From positions 151,185,057-151,249,056 of the forward strand of contig CM043952.1 of assembly GCA_014529385.2 (NCBI GenBank): 64,000 nucleotides of DNA, written 5' to 3'. Origin of the DNA: Adiantum capillus-veneris (lineage: Eukaryota; Streptophyta; Polypodiopsida; Polypodiales; Pteridaceae). Both the position numbers and the translations under genes were made by a program. Each line of letters opens with the position of its first letter. Position 1 is the stretch's first letter. Below are positions 46,399-59,813 of this stretch, in pieces. The notes under the pieces are model-generated. The model did not search any database. It had not been told where the DNA came from and was given only the letters and a program-made list of their open reading frames with translations.

Positions 46399-46892
46399 AT
46401 AGACTTGTGAAGCTCTGGATAGAGTACTTACCGTTGGATTGACTTGTTATCACTTTCTTCCATTTAACTTTATTGCAACTCCTGTCAAGCTTTCAATTCC
46501 TCGTCTGCAACCTGATTCCTGTATCATTTTTAATCAAGTTAGCTATTCTTTCATAAAGACTGTACAATTTTTGCTAACTATTGTGACTAGTCTATGTGTA
46601 TCTCTTCAAATTGAGCGAGACGAGTCAGCAATTGAGACTTTCATATTCTACTTTTGAAAAAATCCAAAGGACTAATCTGCAACCTGGAAACTGAGTGAAT
46701 ATGTGCCAATGTGGATTTGCTTGAACCCAAAATTGACCGGTGGCCTTGTATTATGTTGGTCTAACACTATACAAGCTCAAAAGTCCAAAACATTGTCTCT
46801 GTGTATCAGAAATAAATAATCACGATTATTTAATTTTCTCAAATTTTTGCACTTTTTGGCTTGTTTTGCCAAGTACTGAACTTGTTAAGGTA

Positions 46893-48610
46893 CTGCGTTG
46901 CATTTATTCGACCGAATAATGCAATCTATATTGAATAACTCGTCATTATTTGCGTATTATCATAAAATACGTGGTATTTCTGAATAATTTAAATTCTATC
47001 GATCGATACAGTATTGATCGATACGCTAAATTTATATATGAAAAATCGAGCCAGCACACACGACTCTTAAAGAATGAAATTTTATGGGTTAAAAGAAGTC
47101 CGACTAGTGACTAAAAATAACATCAAAATCCCATTTTGATCATGTGTAACCATGCATAAGTGATTGTACTATGACTGCACCTTACGCTCCTTGCACATAG
47201 ATCTAGTTTTGACCTAGAAGGGTGGAAAGCAGAACACGCATACACATGGACATCCACATCCATCCATGATGTTCCATACATCATATGACATTACCATATC
47301 AATTTAATCATGATGCAAAACAACCCCACCACTTGATCAAACATATACCACAACTTCACGCATATGCATAAAATAACTTTTTTCTATTTTTGGATGAGTA
47401 CATGACATGCAAAAGAAAGTATTTGATGCCAAATGAATGCATCAATCTCAGATCCATAGCATAGAACAACACCTTACCACATCATATTATCTATATGAGA
47501 CTCATGCGAACAACCGTGGCCCAAAAAGTAAGCCTCTTTATGCATAATTGCCTATACGGTTCGGGTTGACTAACCATATACCTGTATATATGTTTATGGA
47601 CAATAAACAGTTGTAATAAACTCAGCAAAACAACCCATAAAACATATATGAACCACTTGTTAAACCCACCCAAAAATTGGAGATCTTGCATCCTCCCACA
47701 CTTAAAAAATTGAGGTTTCCACCTAGCTCTTCATGAATACATCATCACGTTCCCAAGTAGTATTCTCCTTAGGATAAGTTGACCGTTTGACAAGGTGTTC
47801 CTTGATGGTTCGGTTGCAAAGAGGCTTATTTCTACCTTGAAGAATAGCATTAAGGTACGTGTATTTCAAAAGTACAAGTGGTTGAAGTAGATAAGATAGA
47901 ATTTAAAAAACTATGCTGGTTTACATTTAGTCCCAAAATCATATTTGCACAAATAACACTATTATCTGTGCACATATTATAGCTATGATAGATTTTAACC
48001 ATCAAATATCACTTTTAGAATGTAAAACAAATAGAGCTAAGAGTATAGCTTCTAATGTTTAGAACTATACATTCGCACTATAGCTAGAAAAGTAGCCTCT
48101 AATGCGTAAAATTATTTAATTATCTATTCTAAAACAAGTAGAGCTAGAAGTATAGTCTCTATTGCTTAGAGTAATTTATTTAAACTTAACAATAGAGTTA
48201 AAGGATAACTTCTATTGTTGAGAAATATAGGTGATTCAAATCTATATAGTTATTTTATTTTTCATGTATGAACATTAAAAATAATATTTTCTTAAAAAAT
48301 CAAAGATTTTTTAAGTTGACAAGTCAACCTTTCTATGTCGGAGGTAACCTGACACTTTGGTGAAGGGAATTGTAGAGAGCTAAGCCACACAAATTTGGGC
48401 TTTATATACTACTACTATATCGATCAAAAACATATAGATCGATGAAAAATATCGATCGATAGTTTATTGATCGATATGTAAGCAATAAAATGTTTTTTTG
48501 AAAAAAGTTGTTGTGACAACGAATAATACACACGAATAAATCTTTAGAACATATTAATCGACCATTATTCATGGATAAAACGAATGTCGAATAACGAATT
48601 ATGCAACCTA
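46893..48610. mobile_element. Mutator-like non-autonomous element with 9-bp target duplication
   Basis: A 1718-bp insertion flanked by GTTAAGGTA (46884-46892 and 48611-48619). The ends are imperfect inverted repeats (CTGCGTTGCATTTATTCG and, inverted, TAGGTTGCATAATTCG). Both subterminal regions hold clusters of ATCGATCGATA. A perfect 9-bp duplication is characteristic of Mutator-like elements. There is no transposase frame. The interior contains a gypsy pol tail, as separately listed. Confidence 0.75.
47000..47870 (-). pseudogene. pol: Gypsy chromodomain tail, PPT and LTR start inside the Mutator-like element
   Basis: The minus strand from 47855 reads AILQGRNKPLCNRTIKEH, LVKRSTYP and TTWERDDVFMKS then TAG, a gypsy chromodomain end. 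It is followed by AAGTGTGGGAGGA (polypurine tract, about 47685-47700) and TGCAAGATCTCC, resembling the LTR start TGTAAGGTCTCC of element A. LTR-like sequence would run on toward 47000; that border is a guess. Confidence 0.6.
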
Positions 48611-49520
48611 GTTAAGGTATTTGGAAAAGTTTTGCTGAGTTTGAACAAAATTTGTCCAAGTTATCTACTATTTCGTGTCCGCAGGACTCAGGTTTCAAGA
48701 ATCTAGCTTAAGTCCCACTTTTGTGATCCAAGTTTCACCAAAATTGATTTGTGTGGTCTATTTGATATGCTTGACCTTGTGGTATAGTCAAATGTGCAAA
48801 AATGTCTAATTTTCTAGCATATATAAATAATCTCGCAATTATTTACTCCTGCTATTTTTATGCAATTTTTTACACAATCTTGATACATATTGGTTAAACA
48901 GCTCAACTTAAGCTCCCTAGCCAAGTTTCATCAAGTTTGGATAATTCCTAATCAAATGGTCAACAGTTTTGTGTCTGTAGACTGACTTTGCAAATTTGGC
49001 CACAATTTTCACTCCAATGATCCAAATCTTATCAAACTTGATCTGTGGGCTTAATTTAACATGCTAAAACTAGTGGTATGTTGGGTTGGTCAAAAAAGTT
49101 GAGAACTGGGACAAAAGTAAATAATCACGATTATTTACTTCTGGCAAATTTTCGCATCTTTTTGGTCAATAGAGCATGTACACTAGTTTAACACATCAAT
49201 ACAAGCCTATGAGTCAAGTTTCACTGAGTTTGAACAAAATTTTCTCGATTTACACTCAAGTTCTCAATAGTCAATATAGACTTCAGTTTTTACCAAGTTT
49301 TTGGTCAGTTTGGTGATCCAAATTCTATGGGCCTTTACAAAAGATGTTTATACACATGCATAGAGTCTCTGGTATCAACCTTGGTCACTTTTAAGCTGAA
49401 AGTAAATAATTGTGATTATTTACTTTTGGGCTAAAATGAGCACTTTTTTCAACTTTTTCAATGGACAGTCTTTTTATGATCTATTTTAAGCCTCTGAGTC
49501 AAGTCAAAACTTAATTTGGC

Positions 49521-50618
49521 CTGAAAGAAATGCAAACTCTTGAAATTTTATCAAATGCATCCTTAAGCTTACCCACTGGTTCATATAACTTTTAAAGCAT
49601 ACTCTCCAGCCGGATTCAACGATGATAGTCTTTTGGTGCTATTTCTAGTCGTAGACATTACATTCCGCAGCTTCACATAAACAACTCACAATTGATTCTT
49701 TTGGACAGAGCAATGTTCTCAGATCCCACCTCAAATTCTACTTACCCTACTCCTACGTTCTACTGCAATGGGGTTGTGGAAAGTGTACACAAACACTCGT
49801 TTTCTTGTTTTTTACGATTTTCTAAGCCTTGATCTTAAGACTTGTCTCGTCCATCAATCATTCTCAAAATCCTAATCTAATCCTACAATCCTACAATCCT
49901 AAAAGGTACTTAGGGTGAAAGCATGAATAGGTGGAAAGCTATATATGTGATATAATTAAATAGCATAGCATGACATTGGGGGTGTGGTCACTGGTGCCAT
50001 ATTTTAGACGTCCAAATTTATATTCTAAAAAATGTGAAAAATTCAGCCTTCACACACCCACTTTGTTTCATGAGTAGTTGGTAGTTTCAAACACCGTGCC
50101 CCCCCCCCCCCCCCCCCCCCCGACCTCCCGCCTCTCTCTCTCTCTCTCTCGCACGTACTCAAGGTCTACTGTGCTTAGAGCTTCTACTGTGCAAGCTTAG
50201 CTGCTTCAAGGATGATTGCAGTAACCGCCCTCTTCTCTTTGAGGTATGTCTCTCCCATTGAACATGTACACTCTCTACTGCTTGAGCACGCGCGCCCCAC
50301 CTGGGATCATTTAACTACATTAAGTTGCATTTGGAGCTGCATGAGTGCCACACCTTGCTCATTTGCAACAAGAGGCGAGAAAAACCTAATGCTGCCTGCT
50401 GGCTACATGAGAGGACATAGACTCCCGAGGTAATTTACTAGTCCACAAGCTGCATGCAATCTTGGCGCAAATCCCATAGCACATCACCTTGAATGCCCTA
50501 CTTACAAGAGCATGCCCATGAAGTTCTTGTTTCTTTTTAGCAGGGATGATAAGCGAGGGAACACCACGTCTCATGAGCTCATTGGATGATGTGCAGGTAT
50601 ATCAATTGAGACTGCATC
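49521..50618. other. No recognised gene; poly-C and CT tracts
   Basis: No domains found. It includes a 23-base C run (50099-50121) and a CT tract (about 50132-50150). A 73-codon plus-strand frame at 50212-50433 is unrecognised. Confidence 0.4.
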
Positions 50619-51398
50619 ATGGCACCTTCTTCAAAGCATCCGATTCAAGCAAGCAGCAGTCTAGTTAGGAACATCGAACCACCTCTGCATACGAAGTTTT
50701 GTCGTCTTGCCGAGGAATTTCATATGGAGCGTGGATTGCCATTGGAGGGAGTTGATCCGCGTAGCTTGACAGGAAACAATGACATCTCTGAGGAGGACTG
50801 GGAAGCTATCTTTATATGCCCAAAGCCTGTTCCGGGTAGCCAGAAGAAAGTGAAGGCATACCATGCTCGGTCGGAGTTCTTACAAAAGCTTGTGTGGAGA
50901 CACCGGGATGTCTACCAGCAGGGTCCCTTCATGTATGAAGTAGGGACTCAATTTGCAAAGGCCTTTGCATTGGAAAACTGCAGTGAATTTGGAAAACATC
51001 AAATTTCTTGGGCTATCTTTGCAGAGAGGGCAATGAGAGCCTCAGAAGAAAGACACAACTTGCAAAACAAGATCAAGAGGTTGAAAGAGCAGATGAGTGG
51101 TACAAGGAGAGGTTCCAAAACCACTGCTGCCTCTACTATATCATCATTGAAAACAAAAGGTACGTTTGTACCATTGTCAAGCGTGCCTACAGGAGGATGC
51201 CTGGTACAATTGACAGAGGAGGATAGCAGGGCACTTGCAGAAATGAAGAATATTGTAGAGGGCAGATTGCAAGACTATAAGTCAAGACTTGAGGGTGCAA
51301 AGAAGCAGGTAGAGGATCAAGTTAGAGAATTTCATAGGGCTCAAGCGTTCCTACAGGAGGATGCCTGGTACAATTGGCAGCATCACCCGCCACAGATA

Positions 51399-53460
<2,062 letters not shown>

Positions 53461-53691
53461 TTCTTGGTGTCCATATCATCGTGGTCTGCATCCTAGCCGC
53501 TCAAATCTAGGTGGTGCCCCCTGTTCGCTTTACCGTGATGACAGGCTCGAGGTGCGCCATTTGGCCCCCCTGCATTTTAGAGGCCGTCGGGGTTCGGGGT
53601 TCGCTTTTCTCCCGTCATTTGGTGCCCCCACAGAGGAGGGATTCTAAGACCCTTCAGTTTACAATGCTCAAAGTGACGCACGCCATCAATC

Positions 53692-53783
53692 ATGGACGAA
53701 TGGCTGAAGGAATTTTCTAACTGGAGGACGGAAGAAGAGGAGACTAAGGAGGCACTAGCCGCCTTCATTGAAGTACTACTGCC
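53692..53783 (+). pseudogene. gag: Gag-like frame, left part, interrupted by copia element 2
   Basis: The open segment EWLKEFSNWRTEEEETKEAL runs to the CTGCC target site, and its frame continues directly at 58979 on the other side of the copia element. The right part leads to a zinc knuckle, so this is probably a gypsy gag. Confidence 0.45.
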
Positions 53784-54107
53784 TATAAAGAATGAGGATG
53801 CAAGAGAGCTACACAAGACAAGCACAAGGCACACAGAGATGGAAAGATTCTTCTTCTTCTTCGCTCAGAAAAGAGAGTACAAAATGACTAAGTGCTAAAG
53901 CTGAAAAGTAGCACATATGTACATGCGGTCACTAAGTGTGAACTCGCTAGAAGCGTACTAGACTGGCACTATAAGTGTAGTCCAGCTATATAATCACTGG
54001 CAGAGATCCTCCGTGTTGGTCACCTAACGCGCCAGTGAGTAAATGCCGTAAGCGGCCAAGACCCATAGTGGATGCCATCTCAAGATGTAGAGCTCGACAT
54101 CTCAACA
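53784..54107 (-). repeat. Copia element 2, 3' LTR
   Basis: 324 bp. Preceded on the minus strand by the purine-rich tract CTCGAGGGGGAG. Confidence 0.9.
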
Positions 54108-54895
54108 CTCCCCCTCGAGCTCTGCATGTCACAGAGTCCAAGCATAGTCCGGAAACGTCGAAGCTTCTCAGCTTCGAGGGCCTTGGTAAAGATATCCGCT
54201 ATCTGATCCTCTATGCTGACGTAGACCAATTCGATGTCGCCCGCCAACACTCGCTCTCGAACGTAGTGGTAATGGACCTCTATGTGCTTGGTCTTGGCAT
54301 GGAACACTGGGTTCCTAGCCAACTTCAGGCTGCTGAGGTTGTCACAATGGATGACAATCTGTTGGTTCACTTGCACTCCCAAGTCCTCAAGTAATGTGCG
54401 TATCCAAGCTACCTCGCACGTCGCAACTGCTGCACCTCTGTACTCGGCCTCTGTGCTCGATAAAGCAACCGTAGGCTGCTTTTTACTGCTCCAAGTAACA
54501 GCAGCACTCCCAAAAGAGAACATGAAGCCACTCGTAGATCTCCTATCAACAATGCTACCTGCCCAATATACATTTGTATATCCATACAATGCTAATGGCG
54601 CATCTACTGTATAGAACAATGAGTAGTCAAGAGTCCCTTGCACATACCGAAGTGTGCATCGTACTCCATCCAAATGTGGCTTCCTCGGAAGCTGCATGAA
54701 CTGACTCTCCAAGCCTATTGTGTAGCTCAAGTCTGGCCTCGTGATAGTTAAGTAGATTAGACTACCCACAATCTTCCTGTACATCTTGACATCCTCAACA
54801 ACATCACCCTTCTCTACACTCGGCTTTGCATTCACATCCAAGGGAATAGAAATTGGCTTACAATTAGCCATACCATACTTTGACAACATGTCCAA
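54080..54895 (-). pseudogene. pol: Copia element 2 RNase H domain
   Basis: The domain runs from MDMLSKYGMANCKP (a template-switching region of RT) into RNase H. The first catalytic motif reads GYTNVYWAGS instead of the usual SDADW, so both Asp are lost and hydrolysis should be abolished. SSTEAEYRGA and IHCDNLSSLKLARNP are intact. The C-terminus DIFTKALEAEKLRRF is typical. It is separated from RT by a stop near 54908. Confidence 0.85.
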
Positions 54896-54907
54896 AGCAT
54901 AGTGTCT

Positions 54908-55903
54908 CTATGACAGCCATACACCCTCTAGAGTCCTGATCACCTCAATGCCAAGAAAGTAGCGCAACTCGCCCAAATCTTTCATTTCAAACTCCTGTTT
55001 GAGAAGACCCTTCACATGGTCAATCTCCATAGCATTGTCACCCACAATAATAAGGTCATCTACATATATGGTAATGACCACAATCCCCAAATCACTCTCA
55101 CGTACATAGAGTGAATGATCAGCATGAGCTCTCCTAAAACCAATACTGACAAGATACTTGGCAGTCCTATCATACCATGCTCTAGAGACCTGCTTCAAAC
55201 CATACAAACCTTTGAGAAGCCTGCATACATAATCTGGGTAACCTAGATCGACATAACCAGCTGGCTGATCGATATACACTTCCTCTTGCAACTCACCATT
55301 CAAGAAGGCATTCTTTACATCCATTTGATGCATAATCCATCCTCTAGATGCAACCACTACTATGACAGCTCTCACAATCGTCATCTTTGCCACTGGAGCA
55401 AAGGTCTCCTCATAGTCTATGCCATACGTCTGTGCATAACCCTTTGCGACCAGACTTGCCTTGTGACGCTCAATGTTAGCATCAGCCTTATGCTTGGTTT
55501 TATACACCCATTTATAGCCAATAGCTTTCTTGCCACTTGGCAATGGAGCCAACTCCCATGTGTCGTTTGCTTCCAATGCAGCCATCTCTTCATTCATTGC
55601 ATCATCCCAATGCACATTTCCAACTGCATCCTCAAAACATGTGGGCTCTACATCCTGTATCACCTTAGCCATGTAGGCTTGGTGATGCGCTAGATACCCA
55701 TCATAAGTCAATTTTTGAACTGGATTTTTGACTCTGTTAGATCTGCGCGGTCCTGGGTCACTCCTTTGCCCTCTAGCATCTTCTTGTACTTTCCTTACAC
55801 CAGGTGTCGTGATAGCCAGAATTCCAAATTCCTCATCAAGACTTTGTTCAGAACCATCTAAATCCATGTCTATATGTGAAAAACCTGATGATGCATCAGC
55901 CAT
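54908..55903 (-). pseudogene. pol: Copia element 2 reverse transcriptase
   Basis: An open frame of 331 codons that includes the region before RT (VHWDDAMNEEMAALEANDTW), then IGYKWVYKTKHKADANIERH, MDVKNAFLNGELQEEVYI and the YVDD box in ITIYVDDLIIVGD. Catalytic residues are intact. It ends at a stop after GVWLS at 54908. The first codons belong to the integrase-RT linker, so ATG 55903 is not a true start. Confidence 0.85.
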
Positions 55904-55972
55904 AAAGGGAGGTTCATCAACCTTTTCCTTCCCTTTTCATGATACATTCCCTGTACCTACTGGTGGAGTGAC

Positions 55973-57122
55973 CTACGTACGTAGTCTACCATTCCATGGC
56001 TTCTCAATAGAGCCATGAGAAGAGGACTCTTGTGGTCCACTCAAAACCTGTGACTGTGGCCTCACATTTTGTACAACCACATCATCTTTTACATCAGCCC
56101 CAATAGTGCCATGTGCATTACTGTACCAGCTACTCATCTCATCAAAGACTACATCTCCGCTCACTCGTAATTCTCATGTAGTAGGATTGTAGCACTTGTA
56201 TCCCTTTTGTTCAAGGGAATATCCCACAAAATACATTTCTCTGCTTTAGGATCCAATTTCCTACGCAACTCATCTGGTACATGCACGTAAGCTATGCAGC
56301 CAAACACTTTCAAGTGTGCCAAATTAATCTTTGTATCTGTAAACTTTTCCTCAGGTGTTACATCATGCACCGTAGCTATAGGTGTCATGTTCATAATGTA
56401 CACAGCTGTATTTATAGCTTCAGACCAGAAATGATGAGGCATGCTCTTCTCATTCATCAATGCACGTGCAACCTTCTGCAATGTGCCTGTTTTTCCTTTC
56501 TGCGACCCCATTCTGCTGTGGAGTATATCTGCATGTAAACTGCCTGCGTATACCATGCATTTGCAGAAAATCTAAAAAATCATTGGAGAAGTACTCTCCC
56601 CCTCCATCTGACCTCAATGTCTTGATTTGCATATCTTTCTCCTTCTCAATCATGACTTTGAAGTCCTGAAAGTGACCAAACACTTCACTTTTTGTTATGC
56701 ATGAAGTAGACCCATACTTTCCTTGTATGGTCATCAATGAAAGAGACATAATACCTACAACCATGTATACTTGCAGTATCCGTTGGAACCCAAACATCTG
56801 TGTGCACCACCTCAAGTGGCTTTTTACATACATTGCGCTCATGTGGAAATGAGCCCTTTGACTGTTTTCCAAACTGGCATGCTGCACACACTTTATGCAT
56901 ACCATCCACCTTGAATTTGGGCAAACCTTTTACAATCTGTTTTGATTGCATGCTGCACAATATCTGCTCATTGACATGGCCAATGCGTTTGTGCCAAATG
57001 TCAACATCAGCCACAACACCTGTGCCCTGTGAAAATAATGCAGCTTTTACCTCAGGCATGTCTACATTCAGTGTAAACATTCGGCCCACACATTTTCCCT
57101 TTGTGATCAGCTTTTCAGCCAT
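55973..57122 (-). pseudogene. pol: Copia element 2 integrase, frameshifted
   Basis: Three pieces in different frames. The first (57122-56685) has IWHKRIGHVNEQIL, the zinc motif CAACQFGKQSKG and EVVHTDVWVP with the first Asp. The second (to 56450) has TLRSDGGGEYF with the second Asp and NGVAERKNRHI with the Glu. The third (56556-56161) has MPHHFWSEAINTAVYI and LKVFGCIAYVHV. Frameshifts lie near 56690 and 56500. Confidence 0.8.
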
Positions 57123-57165
57123 TCTGGAAATCTTCTACATAACAGCCATTTGGATTGAAGCGAAC

Positions 57166-58356
57166 CTACAAACCCTGCTCAACCATTTGTCCAATAGAAA
57201 CAATATTCTTTGTAATGTTTGGGACATGAAGTACATATGCTAAGTACTTTGATTTCCCATTCTTTGTATTTAGAGGTATGTCCCCTACATGAGCAATGGG
57301 GTGAGCTCTGTCATCTTCTATCTGCACATAGCCTGACACATCTGGTTTGCGCATATCTCTAAACCACTCTCCACGAGACGTCATGTGATTAGAGGCACCT
57401 GAATCCATATACCAAACATCATCTTGGGTGGAATTCTCTGCAGTCATTGTATTCATTACATGCTGCATAACAAACATGCGCTCGCTTCTGCTGTCATCTG
57501 CATCTCTGCTAGTAGATGCATAGTTGCCCTGTTCTCTCTTTCCTCTTGCTTTCCCCCTTGGACAGTCACGTGACATGTGACCTTTTTCACCACAAGTCCA
57601 ACATTCTCTGCTATCTGCAGTATGTTGCTGCCTACTTGATCCTGCACCATGACCTCTTTGACTCCCCCTGCCTTGAGACTGGTTTCCCCTGCCACCTCTG
57701 TTGGAGTTAGAATAGAAGGCATGTTCAGACCTATTTTTGCCACGAGAAGAAGATGTGTCAAGACCAAGGTTCCTCTCCTCAAGAATAAGCATAGAAATCA
57801 AATCTTGGAACACGGGGATGTCGTCTCTTGTATTCATGGAAGACCTGAAATGTACATACTCATCTCCTAGACCATCCAAGCATGCATGGAAAATGTCATC
57901 ATCTTCCACTGAGACTTGAATAGATCCAAGAGCCTCAATGATACTCTTGATCTTCAAGGCATAATCATTGATGGAGAGGTTGTTCCTCTTAACCTGATTT
58001 AGCTCCGACTTTAGTTGAAGCTTCCTGGCCTTCGTGTTCACCTCAAACACTCCGCCTAAGTTTTTCCATGCAATGGTGGGCGTTTCAGCATTCTGTAGAT
58101 AGCCCATCATGCCATCTGTGATGCTCATAGAAATCCAATACATCACTTTGCTCTGGCCTTGTTGCCAGTCCCTCAAAGATTTTCTTTGCTCTGCCGTAGC
58201 ATTTGCCTCAGGAATCTCTGGTTCCTTTTCATTGTCTCCTTCTACATAGTCCCAATAACCTTTTCCTTTTAGGAAATTAGTTATTTTGAACTTCCATGCA
58301 GGGTAGTTATTTTTCTCAAGCTTCTCAGTGACAATCTGATTGAAACCGTCAGACAT
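57166..58356 (-). CDS. gag: Copia element 2 gag-protease open frame
   Basis: Open for 396 codons from ATG 58356 (MSDGFNQIVTEKLEKNNYPA), a typical copia gag start. The UBN2-type core spans residues 15-200, followed by an Arg/Gly/Gln-rich linker. An intact zinc knuckle, CWTCGEKGHMSRDC, is near residue 250. The protease active site WYMDSGASNHMTS near residue 322 keeps its Asp. It ends at TAG 57166-57168 inside the protease-integrase linker, which truncates the polyprotein. This is the best-preserved retroelement frame in the window. Confidence 0.85.
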   Translation of the reverse strand: MSDGFNQIVTEKLEKNNYPAWKFKITNFLKGKGYWDYVEGDNEKEPEIPEANATAEQRKSLRDWQQGQSKVMYWISMSITDGMMGYLQNAETPTIAWKNLGGVFEVNTKARKLQLKSELNQVKRNNLSINDYALKIKSIIEALGSIQVSVEDDDIFHACLDGLGDEYVHFRSSMNTRDDIPVFQDLISMLILEERNLGLDTSSSRGKNRSEHAFYSNSNRGGRGNQSQGRGSQRGHGAGSSRQQHTADSRECWTCGEKGHMSRDCPRGKARGKREQGNYASTSRDADDSRSERMFVMQHVMNTMTAENSTQDDVWYMDSGASNHMTSRGEWFRDMRKPDVSGYVQIEDDRAHPIAHVGDIPLNTKNGKSKYLAYVLHVPNITKNIVSIGQMVEQGL

Positions 58357-58636
58357 CTTGAGGCACTAAGACAAAATAGCTGCAATTTGCAAAAACGTGC
58401 AAATCTGTTGAACCTGCTCTATCGTGGTACCTGTAACACTTTCTACACTCAACGAGTGTCCACAATCAAGCGTACATACAACCACTGTACTTGTACAGTA
58501 AATCTCTATATACTGCACTTTGGAGACTTGTTCAGAAAATTGTACGAAAAACCCCCAAAACTTGTGCATCTAGTCGTGGATTGCGAATGAAGAGATTGTG
58601 ATGCTCTTGCTCTCTTAGCCTCTCTTGCCTGCACCA

Positions 58637-58649
58637 GGATCTGATACCA
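58637..58649 (-). other. Copia element 2 primer-binding site
   Basis: Minus strand TGGTATCAGATCC, directly abutting the LTR. The first ten bases match the initiator-Met type PBS; GC is replaced by TCC. Confidence 0.75.
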
Positions 58650-58973
58650 TATAAAGAATGAGGATGCAAGAGAGCTACACAAGACAAGCACAAAGCACAC
58701 AGAGATGGAAAGCTTCTTCTTCTTCTTCGATCAGAAAAGAGAGTACAAAATGACTGAGTGCTAAAGCTGAAAAGTAGCACATATGTACATGGAGTCACTA
58801 AGTGTGAACTTGCTAGAAGCTTACTAGGCTGGCACTATAAGTGTAGTCCAGCTGTAGAATCATTGGCAGAGATCCTCTGTGTTGGTCACCTAATGCGCCA
58901 GTGAGTAAATTCCATATGCGACCAAGACCTGTAGTGGATGCCAGCTCAAGATGTAGAGCTCGACATCTCAACA
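58650..58973 (-). repeat. Copia element 2, 5' LTR
   Basis: 324 bp, collinear with 53784-54107 with about 21 substitutions and no indels. Confidence 0.9.
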
Positions 58974-58978
58974 CTGCC

Positions 58979-59325
58979 AGGTTGCAGTGTCCTCAATATT
59001 CAAGAGGTAAATTCTCCATCTCGTGTTGCTCGTTCTAACCACAAATTGAGAGCATCACGTGGGAGGTAGGTGAAGTGCCATCACTGTTGTCAACCAAGAC
59101 ACATTGTCAATGAGTGCCAGCAATGAAGGCAGCAAAAGGGCTGAAATCGTCTACATCGACATTCATCGCGAAGAAGTCATTCACATCAAAGAAGGAAAGA
59201 AAACAATGAGGCCTCTTTTCCCTAAAGAAATTGTAATCAAAGTTATAACCTTTACTCCAAAGTGGCCTAAAGGGGCTACTCGATCCAAAGGTAAGGAAAA
59301 GATAAGCCAGTCTGGAAACACATGA
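58979..59325 (+). pseudogene. gag: Gag-like frame, right part, with zinc knuckle
   Basis: Continues the frame cut at 53783. After a TAG stop it contains a complete CX2CX4HX4C knuckle, CHHCCQPRHIVNEC, at about 59070-59112. A second open frame (59104-59325) overlaps but has no recognised motif. No pol domains follow. Confidence 0.5.
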
Positions 59326-59453
59326 CCACGAAGGGAGAAGCATCTGGCCAAGCAAGTGCTTCAAGCTCAGAAAGCCAGGTTGTACCCAGCTTGCCAAAGA
59401 GGAAGTCATCCAAAGCTAAGCGGCGGAAGGTCGCCTACTGATTTGCACGACGC

Positions 59454-59813
59454 ATGCGAATGCTACCAATCCACTTCGACAATCCTGAAGAAGAAGTGGT
59501 AAGAAGATTCCCATGTCCTAGGAAAGAGTGGTTCGACTACTGCTCTCACTGTTTTGGAAGACGGGTAGAGGATCTTCCTCCTCTCCCTATACAACTTATC
59601 CTGAAGAAGCTCTCTACCACGGGTGAAACCCAGTGGGCTAGGGACGAGTTGCAACTGAATGGAGTAGAATTCATGCAACACGCCGACTATGGAAATTACT
59701 TGCAATTTCTACTAGCCAAGAGGCTGGGAGTGGTCAGATGCGTCACCATCACCCCGTACGTGCTGAGCGACGAAGGAAAGGTAGAGCCCATGAAAGGCAA
59801 CGACCTCCTGTGA
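59454..59813 (+). CDS. Hypothetical 119-codon frame
   Basis: Open from ATG 59454 to TGA 59811-59813, with ordinary amino-acid composition (for example EWFDYCSHCFGRRVEDLPPL and RCVTITPYVLSDEGKVEPM). A CSHC pair is present but no known domain. It lies between a gag relic and a possible LTR start, so it may be part of a retroelement. Confidence 0.3.
   Translation: MRMLPIHFDNPEEEVVRRFPCPRKEWFDYCSHCFGRRVEDLPPLPIQLILKKLSTTGETQWARDELQLNGVEFMQHADYGNYLQFLLAKRLGVVRCVTITPYVLSDEGKVEPMKGNDLL

Larger units (their letters stand above)
46600..49520. repeat. 290-bp tandem repeat array with a palindromic core
   Basis: At least four diverged units, each containing a palindrome of the form AAATAATCACGATTATTT. 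Cores lie near 46808, 48825, 49115 and 49405. After subtracting the inserted element (46893-48610 plus 9 bp), every spacing is about 290 bp. Other shared blocks include CAAGTTTCA and 'TTTGCACTTTTTGG'-like sequence. Outer borders are approximate. Confidence 0.65.
53784..58973 (-). mobile_element. Copia element 2, full length with 5-bp target duplication
   Basis: A 5190-bp Ty1/copia element on the minus strand with two 324-bp LTRs and target duplication CTGCC (53779-53783 and 58974-58978). Minus-strand LTRs begin TGTTGAGATG and end CTTTATA, so the 3' terminus is TA instead of CA. Gag-protease, integrase, reverse transcriptase and RNase H follow in copia order, with stops and frameshifts. The LTRs differ at about 21 sites (6-7%), older than copia element 1. 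Many differences are C-to-T or G-to-A at CpG sites. Confidence 0.9.
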
